64,000 nucleotides of DNA from an uncultured Campylobacter sp. (GTDB lineage Bacteria > Campylobacterota > Campylobacteria > Campylobacterales > Campylobacteraceae), in assembly GCF_938039245.1 (NCBI RefSeq), contig NZ_CALHVN010000025.1:33915-97914 (forward strand), given 5' to 3'. The stretch's first letter is position 1, and the number at the start of each line of letters is the position of its first letter. This document shows positions 1-8,119 of this stretch, one piece after another. Under the pieces are notes generated by a model that was not told the DNA's origin, did no database searches, and was given only the letters and a program-made list of their open reading frames with translations. A program made the position numbers and the translations under genes.

Positions 1-228
1 AGCATCAAAAAGTGCGAATTTGAAAATTTCGAGAAATTTAACCTAGCGATTCCAAAAGAGCTCGCAGGTGTCGAGACGAAGCTGCTAAATCCGATTAACA
101 CGTGGGAAAATAAGGACGAGTACGTCGCGACTCGCGATAAACTAGCGGGTATGTTTGAGGCGAATTTTAAACGCTACGAGGACGTAAAAGAGGGCGTGGA
201 ATACGCAAAAGCAGGCCCTAAGGCTTAA
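1..228 (+). CDS. pckA: phosphoenolpyruvate carboxykinase (ATP), C-terminal end only
   Basis: The frame is open from the first base of the window and ends in TAA at 226-228, giving the last 75 residues of a protein that starts outside. The tail reads as the C-terminus of ATP-type PEP carboxykinase: a region with LLNPINTW, then MFEANFKRYEDV, then a final AGPKA, which resembles the AGPK ending of bacterial PckA. The enzyme converts oxaloacetate and ATP to phosphoenolpyruvate and CO2, the entry to gluconeogenesis in campylobacters, which use amino and organic acids as carbon sources. The catalytic P-loop lies outside the window, so the call rests on the C-terminal similarity only. Confidence 0.85.
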   Translation, partial: SIKKCEFENFEKFNLAIPKELAGVETKLLNPINTWENKDEYVATRDKLAGMFEANFKRYEDVKEGVEYAKAGPKA

Positions 229-245
229 ATTTAAAGGGCGCGGGA

Positions 246-1634
246 TTGAAATTTTACTTTGTAAAATGCGGGCTTAAATTTAGCCTTTTAGCCTGCGCCT
301 TTTTTCTTGCGGGTTGCGATATCTTGGGCGGGCAGGGTAAAGACGCCGCGCTAAAGTCCGCCAAGCAGCCTGAGTTTTCTTTTGTTCCTGACTCCGACGC
401 GGTCTCGTATCTAAACGAGTACCGCCGAGGCTCGGGACTCTCCGGTCTAAAACAAAATCAAATTTTAAGCCAAGCCGCCAAAAATCACGCCGAGTATAGC
501 GCCCAAAACGAATACATGGGCCACGACGAGACGGCCGGACGGGCTAAATTTAGCGGCGCGGACCCCGTTAGTAGAGCTATCGCAGCCGGATATAAATCTA
601 GGCATATTCTTGAAAATATCGCTTATAAAAATGATTTTAAAGAGGCGGTGGACGGGCTGTTTTCGGCGATATATCACCGATTCGCGTTTTTAAATCTAAG
701 CGTCGATGAGGTCGGCTACGCGCTTGCGTCCAAGGATAAATTTAACGCCTTCGTCTTTGAGATGGGCAACTCGCGCCTTAACGCTTTTTGCGCTAGGGGT
801 GCGAGCGATACGGGCGCGGGGCGGTTTTATACCAACGTCTGCGCCGATAAAAATCTAAAAATAAAAGACGACAAATTTGATAATTTTACCGGCTCTAGCA
901 AGCCTTTCGTCAAATTTCCCGGCTCTACTGCCGTGACGCCATACTTTAGCGGCGAGATTCCAGACCCATTCCCCGAGTGCAAGATCACGGCAAATCCCGT
1001 TAGCATCGAGTTTAACGCAAATGCGGGCGAGATAAAATTTAAGGATTTTGAGATATTTAAAGACGGCAAAAAACTTCAAAATTTGCACGTCATCACGAGT
1101 AAAAGCGACGTAAATTCTAAATTTAGCAAAGGGCAGTTTGCGGCTTTTGCGCGCGAGGTTTTTGATTTCGGCGCGCAGTACGAGGCTGTTTTTAGCTACG
1201 AGCAAGCAAATGCCCAAAGCGCGGGCGCGCAGCTAAAGCAGATAAAATGGAGTTTTAAAACCAAAACCCCGCAAAACCCGTATTTCGACGCGCGAGACGG
1301 CGACGTGCTGGGCGTGGATGCAGGTAAGACTTATGAGATATTTTTCCGCCCCAAAGACTGCAACGACCTCATGACGCGCTATGTTTATAGGGTCTCCGGT
1401 TTTGCCGAAGCGCAAATAAAACAAAGCGGCACGAACACGCTAAGCGTGAAGCTAAAAGGCCTAGCGGGCGATACGCTAAGCATAACGGCGGGCAGCACTA
1501 GCGTCAAGGTGCGGCTCAAAACCAGCTCGCCCGAGACCGTGCGCGAAAGGAGGGCGTTTTACGTGAAGGCGGGAGCGATGATCGCCGGCGTGATCGTGAT
1601 CTTTGCTCTGATCGGCAGAAGGATGAGGCGGTAG
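246..1634 (+). CDS. CAP-domain (SCP/PR-1-like) lipoprotein
   Basis: 462 residues from a TTG start with an AAAGGG ribosome site about 7 bases upstream. The N-terminus is a lipoprotein signal with lipobox LAGC (Cys24), so the mature protein should be lipid-anchored in the envelope. Residues about 50-180 form a CAP domain: NEYRRGSGL near the start, then GHDE, then RAIAAGY followed by ENIAY, the order of the CAP signature motifs with their His and Glu residues. The rest is an unassigned beta-rich region. A hydrophobic helix near residues 440-458 followed by RRMRR could be a second membrane anchor. CAP proteins are extracytoplasmic, but the function in this genus is unknown. It follows pckA by 17 bases and may be co-transcribed. 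Confidence 0.75.
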   Translation: MKFYFVKCGLKFSLLACAFFLAGCDILGGQGKDAALKSAKQPEFSFVPDSDAVSYLNEYRRGSGLSGLKQNQILSQAAKNHAEYSAQNEYMGHDETAGRAKFSGADPVSRAIAAGYKSRHILENIAYKNDFKEAVDGLFSAIYHRFAFLNLSVDEVGYALASKDKFNAFVFEMGNSRLNAFCARGASDTGAGRFYTNVCADKNLKIKDDKFDNFTGSSKPFVKFPGSTAVTPYFSGEIPDPFPECKITANPVSIEFNANAGEIKFKDFEIFKDGKKLQNLHVITSKSDVNSKFSKGQFAAFAREVFDFGAQYEAVFSYEQANAQSAGAQLKQIKWSFKTKTPQNPYFDARDGDVLGVDAGKTYEIFFRPKDCNDLMTRYVYRVSGFAEAQIKQSGTNTLSVKLKGLAGDTLSITAGSTSVKVRLKTSSPETVRERRAFYVKAGAMIAGVIVIFALIGRRMRR

Positions 1635-2336
1635 GATTAACTATAGCTTAGCGTAATCTTAATAAATCTCGTAATTTTTACGGCGATTAATTAAATCGCG
1701 GCTCTAAGTCGGTTATTTTCGGCTAATTTTGGAAAAATCGTAAAATATGCCACGGCGTTTACGATAAGCCAACCTTGCGAATGTGGCAAAAATGGACGCA
1801 AATCAAACTTAAGCGGTATGATCTGGGATTAGCTCCAAAAGAGTCTAAAAAAGTAAGCGATAGGTGAGCTGCGGATACGAAATCGGCTCGTAAACAATAT
1901 AATTTGAAAATCAAGATTTGCGTAAAAACGCGCTACGGCAAACTAAAGGCGACAAACGGCATGCGCGAGGCGAATTTCGCCGTAAAACTATGTGCGGGTA
2001 TTTTGGTTTTGATAAAGTTAGTCTATGTGCATTTAAAAATAATTAAATCTATGAATATACCGATACGAATTTTTTATTTTTAAAACTCGAATTTACGCTG
2101 TCGTTTCAAGTATCTACCGTTTAAATATCAAAGAAAATAACCGACTCCGTTAGCGATAGCTTTACTTCTTGTTGCTTCTAAATTAATGCGAAATCTTGAG
2201 AATTTTATTAATTTGGGCGGCTTGCTTTTGACGTTTTAGCTACGCAGAACCGTTCTCATATAAATATCGCAATGCTTTAGCGCTAAAATAACGAAGTGCC
2301 GATTAAAAAGCAGAGTTAAAACGCAATTTTCTATTT
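1635..2336. other. 702-base gene-poor interval between the CAP lipoprotein and waaF
   Basis: It separates two convergent units and holds no intact gene. One reading frame (1781-2083) contains protein-like text broken by a stop and is listed separately. No tRNA cloverleaf, strong hairpin with a T tract, or direct repeat was seen. Confidence 0.6.
1781..2083 (+). pseudogene. possible decayed transposase-like ORF
   Basis: Frame from ATG 1781 to TAA 2081-2083, interrupted by an in-frame TGA at 1865-1867. The second half reads RYGKLKATNGMREANF and then a hydrophobic stretch. This loosely resembles the C-terminal pattern of IS5-like transposases (a GTLK-type motif, a G-M-R motif, then an AI-x-NL helix). 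No terminal inverted repeats or target duplication were found. Another frame over 1741-1830 also reads like protein (PCECGKNGRKSNLSG). The evidence is weak; random open sequence remains possible. Confidence 0.22.
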
Positions 2337-3926
2337 TTAAAAATTTATTTTTTCGCGTTTTTTAATAAACTCTCGCTCGATCGTCTGGATGACGGCTTGC
2401 GGCGAGAGATCTTTCATGCAGGCGTGGGTTTTTAGCGGGCAGACGCGCTTCATACACGGCATGCACTCTAGATTTAGGTGCAGGATGCGGGCGTTTTCGT
2501 TGCGCCATGGACAGGTCTGCGTAAATCTCGTCGGTCCAAAAAGCGCGATCGTGGGCGTCTTGTAGGCTGCGGCGATATGCATCGGGCCGCTGTCGTTCGT
2601 GACGAATATCCCGCCGCTTTGTCCGATGCCGCTGATATTTTCGCAAAGCTCCCGCACGCTCGTTTTACCCGCTAGATTTAGGCACTCTACGCCGTTTTGG
2701 CTTAAAATTTCCTCGATCTGCTCACACATATCCCGCTCGCCAGCGCCGCCGAAAATCATAATCTTAAATTCGTCTTTAAAATGCAGCGCCACCTGCGCGA
2801 AGTAGGCTGGATACCAGCGTTTGGCGCTTCCGTAGCTAGCGCCCGGATTTAGCCCGAGCACCGGAGCGTCAAATTTGCGCGGCTCAAAGTAAAGCTTTAG
2901 CTCGTCGTCCGCCCGTTTTAAATTTAACGCCGCTTTGGCGAATTTTAGGTATTTTTGCACCTGATGCGCGCCGTCTTTGCTCTTTTGAAAAACGAATTTT
3001 CTCCCCGCCCGCGCCCCGTAAAGTAAAATTTTACTCGCAAACGAGCTTCTAAAGCTAAACGCCGCGTCAAATTTACCGAGATTTCTAGCCTGCCAAAATA
3101 GCCGCCAGAGCCTAAATTTAGCCTTTTTGCTGTTATCAACGACGACGCGCTCGCAGTTTGGATGAGCCTTAAAAAGCTCGCACGCCGCAAACGAGCCGAA
3201 AAATACGATTTTGACCGCTTCGCCCGCTAGGCTTTGCGAAATTTCGAGATTTTGATTTTCCTCGGCGGAAATTTTTAAGCAAGACTTTAAATTTTGCGCA
3301 GCTTGTTTGTTTTTTAGTTCCGAGTTTTTGAAAACTAACTCGCTAAATTTTTTTCCGTCTGGCGCCGAATTTTGCTCGCTTGCCGTCAAATTTACGCCGT
3401 CAAATTTATCGTTAAATTTGCCGCCTAAATTCGCCTCGTCGCTAGCTAAAATTTCGTCGGTAAAAATTTGCCTTTCTTGCGTCACGGCGCCGAAATTTTG
3501 CGATAAAAAGCTAAAATTTCGCCCGCTCGCATCAGCCGAAAAAGCGCTCGCGTTATCGCCGCTTGCCAAATTTTCCCCGTCAAATTTGCCGTTTCTAAAA
3601 AAAACGTCGCCGTCGTCCGCGCCACCGTCGCTCGTCAAATTTTGCTCGCCTGATTCCCCCGCGCTTTTGTTTGCCGCGCCGGGTTTTGAATTGTCGGTAA
3701 AATCGCCCGCAACATCGTCCACACTCGCCGAGCTAAACCAGGGTTTGGCGTCTAAATTTCGACCATCAGGTTTAGCTTCGCTCAAAATTTTGCTTGCCGA
3801 GCCGCTAAATTTACGCGCCTGATTCCCCGCGTCAAACGCCGCCGCGTGCCTTGCGATGGCCTCCACCGCGGCGCTTGCCATCACGGCGTCGCCCAGCCAG
3901 GTCGGCAGCTCAATCAAGATTCGCAC
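2337..3926 (-). CDS. waaF: ADP-heptose:LPS heptosyltransferase II with a large low-complexity insertion
   Basis: GT9 enzyme that adds the second heptose to the LOS inner core. The N-terminus LIELPTWLGDAVMASAA and the C-terminal nucleotide-binding motif TNDSGPMHIAAAYKTPTIAL are typical WaaF, and a Cys cluster (CMPCMKRVC) sits near the end. At 529 residues it is about 200 longer than usual. Residues about 29-236 (bases about 3219-3842) are an Asn/Ser/Asp/Ala-rich insertion between the first helix and the strand KIVFFGS of the first Rossmann domain. That DNA contains 16 AAATTT hexamers by eye. waaF is last in a minus-strand pair and overlaps the upstream transferase by 17 bases. The reading frame is intact across the insertion, but whether it folds or is active cannot be told. 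Confidence 0.9.
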   Translation of the reverse strand: MRILIELPTWLGDAVMASAAVEAIARHAAAFDAGNQARKFSGSASKILSEAKPDGRNLDAKPWFSSASVDDVAGDFTDNSKPGAANKSAGESGEQNLTSDGGADDGDVFFRNGKFDGENLASGDNASAFSADASGRNFSFLSQNFGAVTQERQIFTDEILASDEANLGGKFNDKFDGVNLTASEQNSAPDGKKFSELVFKNSELKNKQAAQNLKSCLKISAEENQNLEISQSLAGEAVKIVFFGSFAACELFKAHPNCERVVVDNSKKAKFRLWRLFWQARNLGKFDAAFSFRSSFASKILLYGARAGRKFVFQKSKDGAHQVQKYLKFAKAALNLKRADDELKLYFEPRKFDAPVLGLNPGASYGSAKRWYPAYFAQVALHFKDEFKIMIFGGAGERDMCEQIEEILSQNGVECLNLAGKTSVRELCENISGIGQSGGIFVTNDSGPMHIAAAYKTPTIALFGPTRFTQTCPWRNENARILHLNLECMPCMKRVCPLKTHACMKDLSPQAVIQTIEREFIKKREKINF

Positions 3927-4941
3927 GCACTATCTCCATCGTCGCGTTCGCGTTTTTTTCGATGCTAAACTCGCTGGCAAGCGCCGTATTTCGCTCTTGC
4001 AGCATTGCTAGCCGCTCGTTATCGTTTAGGATTTCATCGATCAGAGCGCAGATGCCGTAGTCTTGCGGCGAGTTCATCACAAACTCCCCCGGCAGTATCT
4101 CCGCTGCGCCGTTTTGAGCGGTCGTGATAGCGATGCAGCCGTAGCTAAGCGCCTCCAAAACGACGTTTGAAAACGGCTCGTACGCCGTCGGAAACAAAAA
4201 CAGCTCGCTGCCTTCGTAAAATCTCGCCGTACTTTTTTGCGCACCCGTAAATACGGCGTTTAGGCCTAGTTCCTTGGCTAGATTTTTGTAGCGGGCGGCG
4301 TTTTTGTCGCGGCCCACGATCAGGCAGTTTACGGGCGTTTTTAGGCGAGCCGCGATGCGTAAAAACTCGCTTGTGCCCTTGCGTTTAAAGCCGCTTCCCA
4401 CAAACAGCAGCGTCGGCAGGTTAAAATCAAGCCCGAATTCCTCGCAAAGAGCGAGCTTTGCCGCGCCTCTTTGCACGCGAGTAGGCAAATTTACGCCGTT
4501 ATAGACAACTGCGATCTTTTCAGGGGCGATCCCGTAGGTTTCGCAAATTTGACGCTTTATGAAATTTGAGTTGGCGATGATTTTTTTAGCATTTTTAAAA
4601 GTGCGCTTTTCAAGGTATGGAATGACGAAATTTAGGGGGTTTGTAAACCAAAAAGTCTTGGTTTTCATATAGACTTTATGCACGCCGTCGCCCGCTCGGT
4701 AGATGTCGGCGCAGGTGACGCGCTCTAAACTAAAATAAATCTCGTCCGCACCCTTTTGCCGCTTTGCTTGCGAGTTAAAAAGCAGAGCTTTGATCCATGA
4801 GCTTAGCTTTTTGCTGCCGTTAAATCCGCGCGTCTCGCACGCAACGCCCGAGTCTTTTAGAGCTTTAACGAGCCGCGAGAGATACCTCTGCGCCCCGCCG
4901 ATAGCGCCCGGATCGAGCCTTAAAAATACTATTTTTTTCAT
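3910..4941 (-). CDS. GT4 glycosyltransferase, WaaG-like (LOS core)
   Basis: 343 residues, a complete GT-B enzyme. The N-terminal domain has the donor/acceptor loop PGAIGGAQRYLSRL and the segment ERVTCADIYRAGDGVHK, which resembles the middle of LPS core glucosyltransferase WaaG. The C-terminal domain has VGSGFKRKGTSEFLR and the E-x7-E motif EPFSNVVLEAL (TAYEPF...NVVLEA), which binds the nucleotide sugar. It should transfer a hexose to inner-core heptose at the cytoplasmic membrane face. It is the first gene of a two-gene minus-strand unit with waaF, with a TATAAA box about 27 bases upstream of the start. The sugar specificity is not readable from sequence. Confidence 0.85.
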   Translation of the reverse strand: MKKIVFLRLDPGAIGGAQRYLSRLVKALKDSGVACETRGFNGSKKLSSWIKALLFNSQAKRQKGADEIYFSLERVTCADIYRAGDGVHKVYMKTKTFWFTNPLNFVIPYLEKRTFKNAKKIIANSNFIKRQICETYGIAPEKIAVVYNGVNLPTRVQRGAAKLALCEEFGLDFNLPTLLFVGSGFKRKGTSEFLRIAARLKTPVNCLIVGRDKNAARYKNLAKELGLNAVFTGAQKSTARFYEGSELFLFPTAYEPFSNVVLEALSYGCIAITTAQNGAAEILPGEFVMNSPQDYGICALIDEILNDNERLAMLQERNTALASEFSIEKNANATMEIVRANLD

Positions 4942-4967
4942 GTTCGCCTTTTAAAATTTAGCGGTAT

Positions 4968-4973
4968 TTTATA
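4968..4973 (-). promoter_or_regulatory. -10 element for the minus-strand GT4-waaF unit
   Basis: On the minus strand this reads TATAAA within CTTATAAAAT, about 27 bases before the ATG at 4941. No -35 is apparent, as is usual for Campylobacter sigma70 promoters. Confidence 0.45.
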
Positions 4974-5048
4974 AGTTTTTTGATGAATTTTAGGTTATGC
5001 CGGGCTGGCGTCGGATGAGGGCGCAAATAAGTATAAGCGTAAAATAGG

Positions 5049-5054
5049 TATAAT
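5049..5054 (+). promoter_or_regulatory. -10 element (TATAAT) for the GT9/GT4 operon
   Basis: Perfect TATAAT within TAGGTATAATCG, 20 bases before the GTG start at 5075, with a ribosome site AAAAGGA (about 5063-5069) between them. It lies in the 133-base divergent gap and should drive the four genes to 9303. Confidence 0.65.
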
Positions 5055-5074
5055 CGCGCCAAAAAAGGAAAATA

Positions 5075-6010
5075 GTGAAAATTTTGCTCGTTAGAAACGA
5101 TAACATCGGCGATCTCATCTGCACGACGCCAGCGATTGAAGCGCTGCGAAAGGCTCATCCGCGTGCGCAAATCGACATCGTGGTAAATAGCCTAAACGCA
5201 TGCGTCGTTCGCGACAATCCATTTTTAAATAAAATCTATATCTACACTAAACCAAAGCACGTAAAAGGAGCGGCGGCAAAGGTGCGAGCGTTTTGGGGGA
5301 AATGCAAAATTTTGCTTCAAATTCGCCGCGAAAAATACGATGCGACGGTGATTTTTAGAAGCGCTTATTCGCCCTCCGCCGCGATATTTGCCAGAGCCGC
5401 CGCAGCTAAAACGACCATAGGCGCAGCAAAGCAAAACGAGGGCGGGCCACTAATAACGCATAAACTAAACTTTAATCCTCCGCCTCCTCACGAGGTGCTG
5501 CTTTGTTACGAGCTAGTAGCGCCGCTGGGGGCGAAATTTGACGGAGAAAAGACGCTTTACGTACCGAGCTTTAAAAGCGAAAAATTTAAGGATTTTGTAT
5601 TTTTTCACGTCTCTTCGAGGGTGGAGCAAAACCGTATTGACGAGGCTAAAATTTTGCGAATTTTGGGATTTTTAAAGCAAAATTTCGGACGCGTCGCCGT
5701 TAGCGCCGAGGACGTGAAACTAGGCCAAAAAGTAGCGCAAGAAGCGGGCGTAGAGTTTGCCGCGACAGCGAGCCTAGATGAACTTGCGGGCTACATCTGG
5801 GCGGCTAAATTCGTGCTTACGCTTGACGGCGGCGTAGCGCATCTAGCTCCTGCGCTTGGCGTAAAAACGGTTCTGGTACTTGGCAAAACGGACGCCGCTC
5901 GCTGGGCTCCCATTTACGGCGGAGCGGAGTGCGCCTTGCTGCAAAGCGCGAGTAAAAGGGCGCAAGACGTCGCAGACGAGGAAATCTACGAGGCGGTCAA
6001 AAATATATGA
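5075..6010 (+). CDS. GT9 heptosyltransferase-family protein
   Basis: 311 residues from a GTG with a strong AAAGGA site. The first strand and loop KILLVRNDNIGDLICTTPAIEAL is the GT9 signature. The C-terminal donor site is TLDGGVAHLAPALGVKTVLVLG, slightly diverged from the usual N/T-D-S/T-G-P-M-H. It is short for the family and lacks the cysteine cluster of WaaF. First gene of an operon whose members overlap by a few bases (the next ATG overlaps this stop). It probably adds heptose or another sugar to the outer part of the LOS core; the exact linkage cannot be deduced. Confidence 0.82.
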   Translation: MKILLVRNDNIGDLICTTPAIEALRKAHPRAQIDIVVNSLNACVVRDNPFLNKIYIYTKPKHVKGAAAKVRAFWGKCKILLQIRREKYDATVIFRSAYSPSAAIFARAAAAKTTIGAAKQNEGGPLITHKLNFNPPPPHEVLLCYELVAPLGAKFDGEKTLYVPSFKSEKFKDFVFFHVSSRVEQNRIDEAKILRILGFLKQNFGRVAVSAEDVKLGQKVAQEAGVEFAATASLDELAGYIWAAKFVLTLDGGVAHLAPALGVKTVLVLGKTDAARWAPIYGGAECALLQSASKRAQDVADEEIYEAVKNI

Positions 6011-7059
6011 AAAAAACGGATAAAATCAACATCCTAGAGCTTGAAAGCTCGCTAGGCTTTGGCGGTCAGGAGCACCGTACGCAGCGCGTCATAAACGGCC
6101 TAAATAAGGATAAATTTAAGGTATTTTACGCGCTAAATCCAGGCTCAAAAAGCTTTGAAAAGCCCATTGATTGCGAGTTTGCGGAATTTAACCTAAGCAA
6201 GGTCTATAATATTTTTGAAATTTTTAAAATTTGCCGTTTCGTGCGCGAAAAAGGCATCTCGGTCATCGCTACGCACTCGGGCAAGGACGGCAACATCGGC
6301 GCGATCGTCGCCAAGCTAACGGGCGCGAAAGTCGTGCGTACTAGACACCTGCAAACGCCGATCAGGTCGGCATTTAGCTACAACGTAAACGATAAAATCG
6401 TGGCCGTCTCAAACGCCGTAAAATCACAACTCGTCTCGCAGGGCGTGCAGGGAAATTTGATAGACGTTATCTATACCGGCGTGGATACGGCGCGGTTTAG
6501 TCCAAATTTTACTAAAAATATAAAAACGGAGCTAAATTTGAGCGCGGACTGCGTCGTAGTCGGTATCGTAGCGGTATTGCGCGCGGCAAAAAATCATCAG
6601 CTTTTATTTGAAGCTTTTAGCGAGCTAAATCTGCCAAATACCACTCTAGTCGTGGTCGGCGACGGTCCGCAGGAAGAAAATTTAAAAAAAATTAAGACGC
6701 CAAACATCCACATGCTGGGCCCCCGCACCGACGTGAGCGAGTTTTTGGGTAGTTTTGACGTTTTCGTGCTGCCATCAAAGATGGAGGCGCTAGGCACGGC
6801 GCTGCTTGAAGCGCAGTCGTGCGGGGTGCCTTGCATCGGTAGCGATGCGGGCGGCATCGGCGAGGCGATAAGTAGCGGCGAAACGGGGCTCTTGTTTAAA
6901 AACGGCGATAAAGAATCGCTCAAAGCGGCCTTAAAAACACTGATAGAAGACGCGGCACTTCGGGCGAAATTTAGCGCGAACGCGAGGGAATTTATCGTGC
7001 GAAATTTCTCGATAGAGACGATGGTCGCGCAGACGGAAGCGATGTATGAAGCTCTTTGA
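6007..7059 (+). CDS. GT4 glycosyltransferase (LOS core)
   Basis: 350 residues, GT-B fold. N-terminus LELESSLGFGGQEHRTQRVI gives the glycine-rich loop with the Q-E-x-R pattern. C-terminal domain: VAVLRAAKNHQLLFEAF (R/K phosphate-binding region), GPRTDVSEFLGSFDVFVLPS, and the E-x7-E motif as MEALGTALLEAQSCGVP. It starts inside the stop of the preceding GT9 gene (ATGA overlap) and overlaps the next by 14 bases, so it is translationally coupled. Expected to act on the LOS core at the cytoplasmic face. Donor unknown. Confidence 0.82.
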   Translation: MKKTDKINILELESSLGFGGQEHRTQRVINGLNKDKFKVFYALNPGSKSFEKPIDCEFAEFNLSKVYNIFEIFKICRFVREKGISVIATHSGKDGNIGAIVAKLTGAKVVRTRHLQTPIRSAFSYNVNDKIVAVSNAVKSQLVSQGVQGNLIDVIYTGVDTARFSPNFTKNIKTELNLSADCVVVGIVAVLRAAKNHQLLFEAFSELNLPNTTLVVVGDGPQEENLKKIKTPNIHMLGPRTDVSEFLGSFDVFVLPSKMEALGTALLEAQSCGVPCIGSDAGGIGEAISSGETGLLFKNGDKESLKAALKTLIEDAALRAKFSANAREFIVRNFSIETMVAQTEAMYEAL

Positions 7060-8119
7060 GAGCGCGGCGCGGCTCATTTTGCGCTTTAAAAGCGTGCGCA
7101 AAACGCAGCTGGTTACGCAGCCCATACAAACGGTCTGTTCTTTTAGCAACACCGCGCTTGGCGATACGATTTTTAACACGCCCGTTTTTCGCGTTTTTCG
7201 GCAAAATTTCCCGCACGTACGCACCGTCGCGCTGCTAAATCCATCTACCGCTCCTCTTTTTAAAACCGATCCGAATATCGACGAAATTTTGCTTTACGAC
7301 GGCAAAAAAGGCGGCTTTTTGCGCGCTTTATCGCAGCTAAAAAAGATAAAACCCGACGTCATCTTTATCCTGCACTCAAACGAGCCCGAGGCCACGCCGC
7401 TAGCAGTTTTAAGCGGAGCTAAATACGTCTTTAAGCTGCCAAATGCGGGCAGTAAATTTAGCCCCTTCCACTCAAACGCGCCAGAGCCATACGGAGATGA
7501 GCGATACGTCGTGCTAAACCGCTTAGAGCAGCTTAAATTTGTAGGCATCGAGAGTCGCGACACGAGGTTAAATTTATATTTGCGAGACGAGGACTTTACC
7601 CGCGTCGATGAAATGCTAAAAAAAGACGGCAAACGCAAATTTATCGGCTTTCAGATGGGGGCTAGCACGGTTTCCAGGCAGTGGTTTTGGCAGCGTTGGC
7701 GGGGGCTGGCGGGAATTATTTTGGAGCGCACGGACGCCGTCATCGTGCTAACGGGCAGCCCCGCCGAGCGAGCGATGACCGCGCAGTTAGACGAGGAGTT
7801 AAGAAGTTCTCGCGTGATAGATGCGGCGGGTAAATTTAGTCTGCGAGAGGCTGCCGCGCTGATAGCTAGGCTTGACGTGCTTGTCACGCCCGATACCGGC
7901 CCGCTGCACGTCGCAGCTGCGCTAAAAACGCCTACGATCGGGCTTTTTGCCGTCGCTTCGCCCGTGAACTCAAATCCGGATTTTGACGAAAATATCCATA
8001 AATTTATCAAAAAGCCGCGCACCTGTTCGCCTTGCGTCGGCAAAAACTGCAAATTTCAGGAGTGTATGCTGCAAATCGAGGCGGATGAGGTCTGGGAGAT
8101 GCTAAAGGAAATGATTTGA
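7046..8119 (+). CDS. GT9 heptosyltransferase-family protein, WaaF-like Cys cluster
   Basis: 357 residues. The GT9 first motif appears as FSNTALGDTIFNTPVFRVF and the second as TPDTGPLHVAAALKTPTIGLF, both well conserved. The C-terminus carries the cysteine cluster TCSPCVGKNCKFQEC also seen in WaaF. A short basic leader precedes the first strand. It is third in the operon, overlapping both neighbours, and likely transfers heptose. With six GT9 proteins in the locus the core may contain extra heptoses or the enzymes may have shifted specificity; this is inference. Confidence 0.82.
   Translation: MKLFESAARLILRFKSVRKTQLVTQPIQTVCSFSNTALGDTIFNTPVFRVFRQNFPHVRTVALLNPSTAPLFKTDPNIDEILLYDGKKGGFLRALSQLKKIKPDVIFILHSNEPEATPLAVLSGAKYVFKLPNAGSKFSPFHSNAPEPYGDERYVVLNRLEQLKFVGIESRDTRLNLYLRDEDFTRVDEMLKKDGKRKFIGFQMGASTVSRQWFWQRWRGLAGIILERTDAVIVLTGSPAERAMTAQLDEELRSSRVIDAAGKFSLREAAALIARLDVLVTPDTGPLHVAAALKTPTIGLFAVASPVNSNPDFDENIHKFIKKPRTCSPCVGKNCKFQECMLQIEADEVWEMLKEMI

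Noticed and set aside
3307..3822. 171-codon plus-strand frame opposite the waaF insertion
   Set aside because: Its Lys/Phe/Ser/Pro-rich text comes from AAATTT repeats read on the other strand. There is no ribosome site, and WaaF reads through intact on the minus strand with family motifs on both sides.
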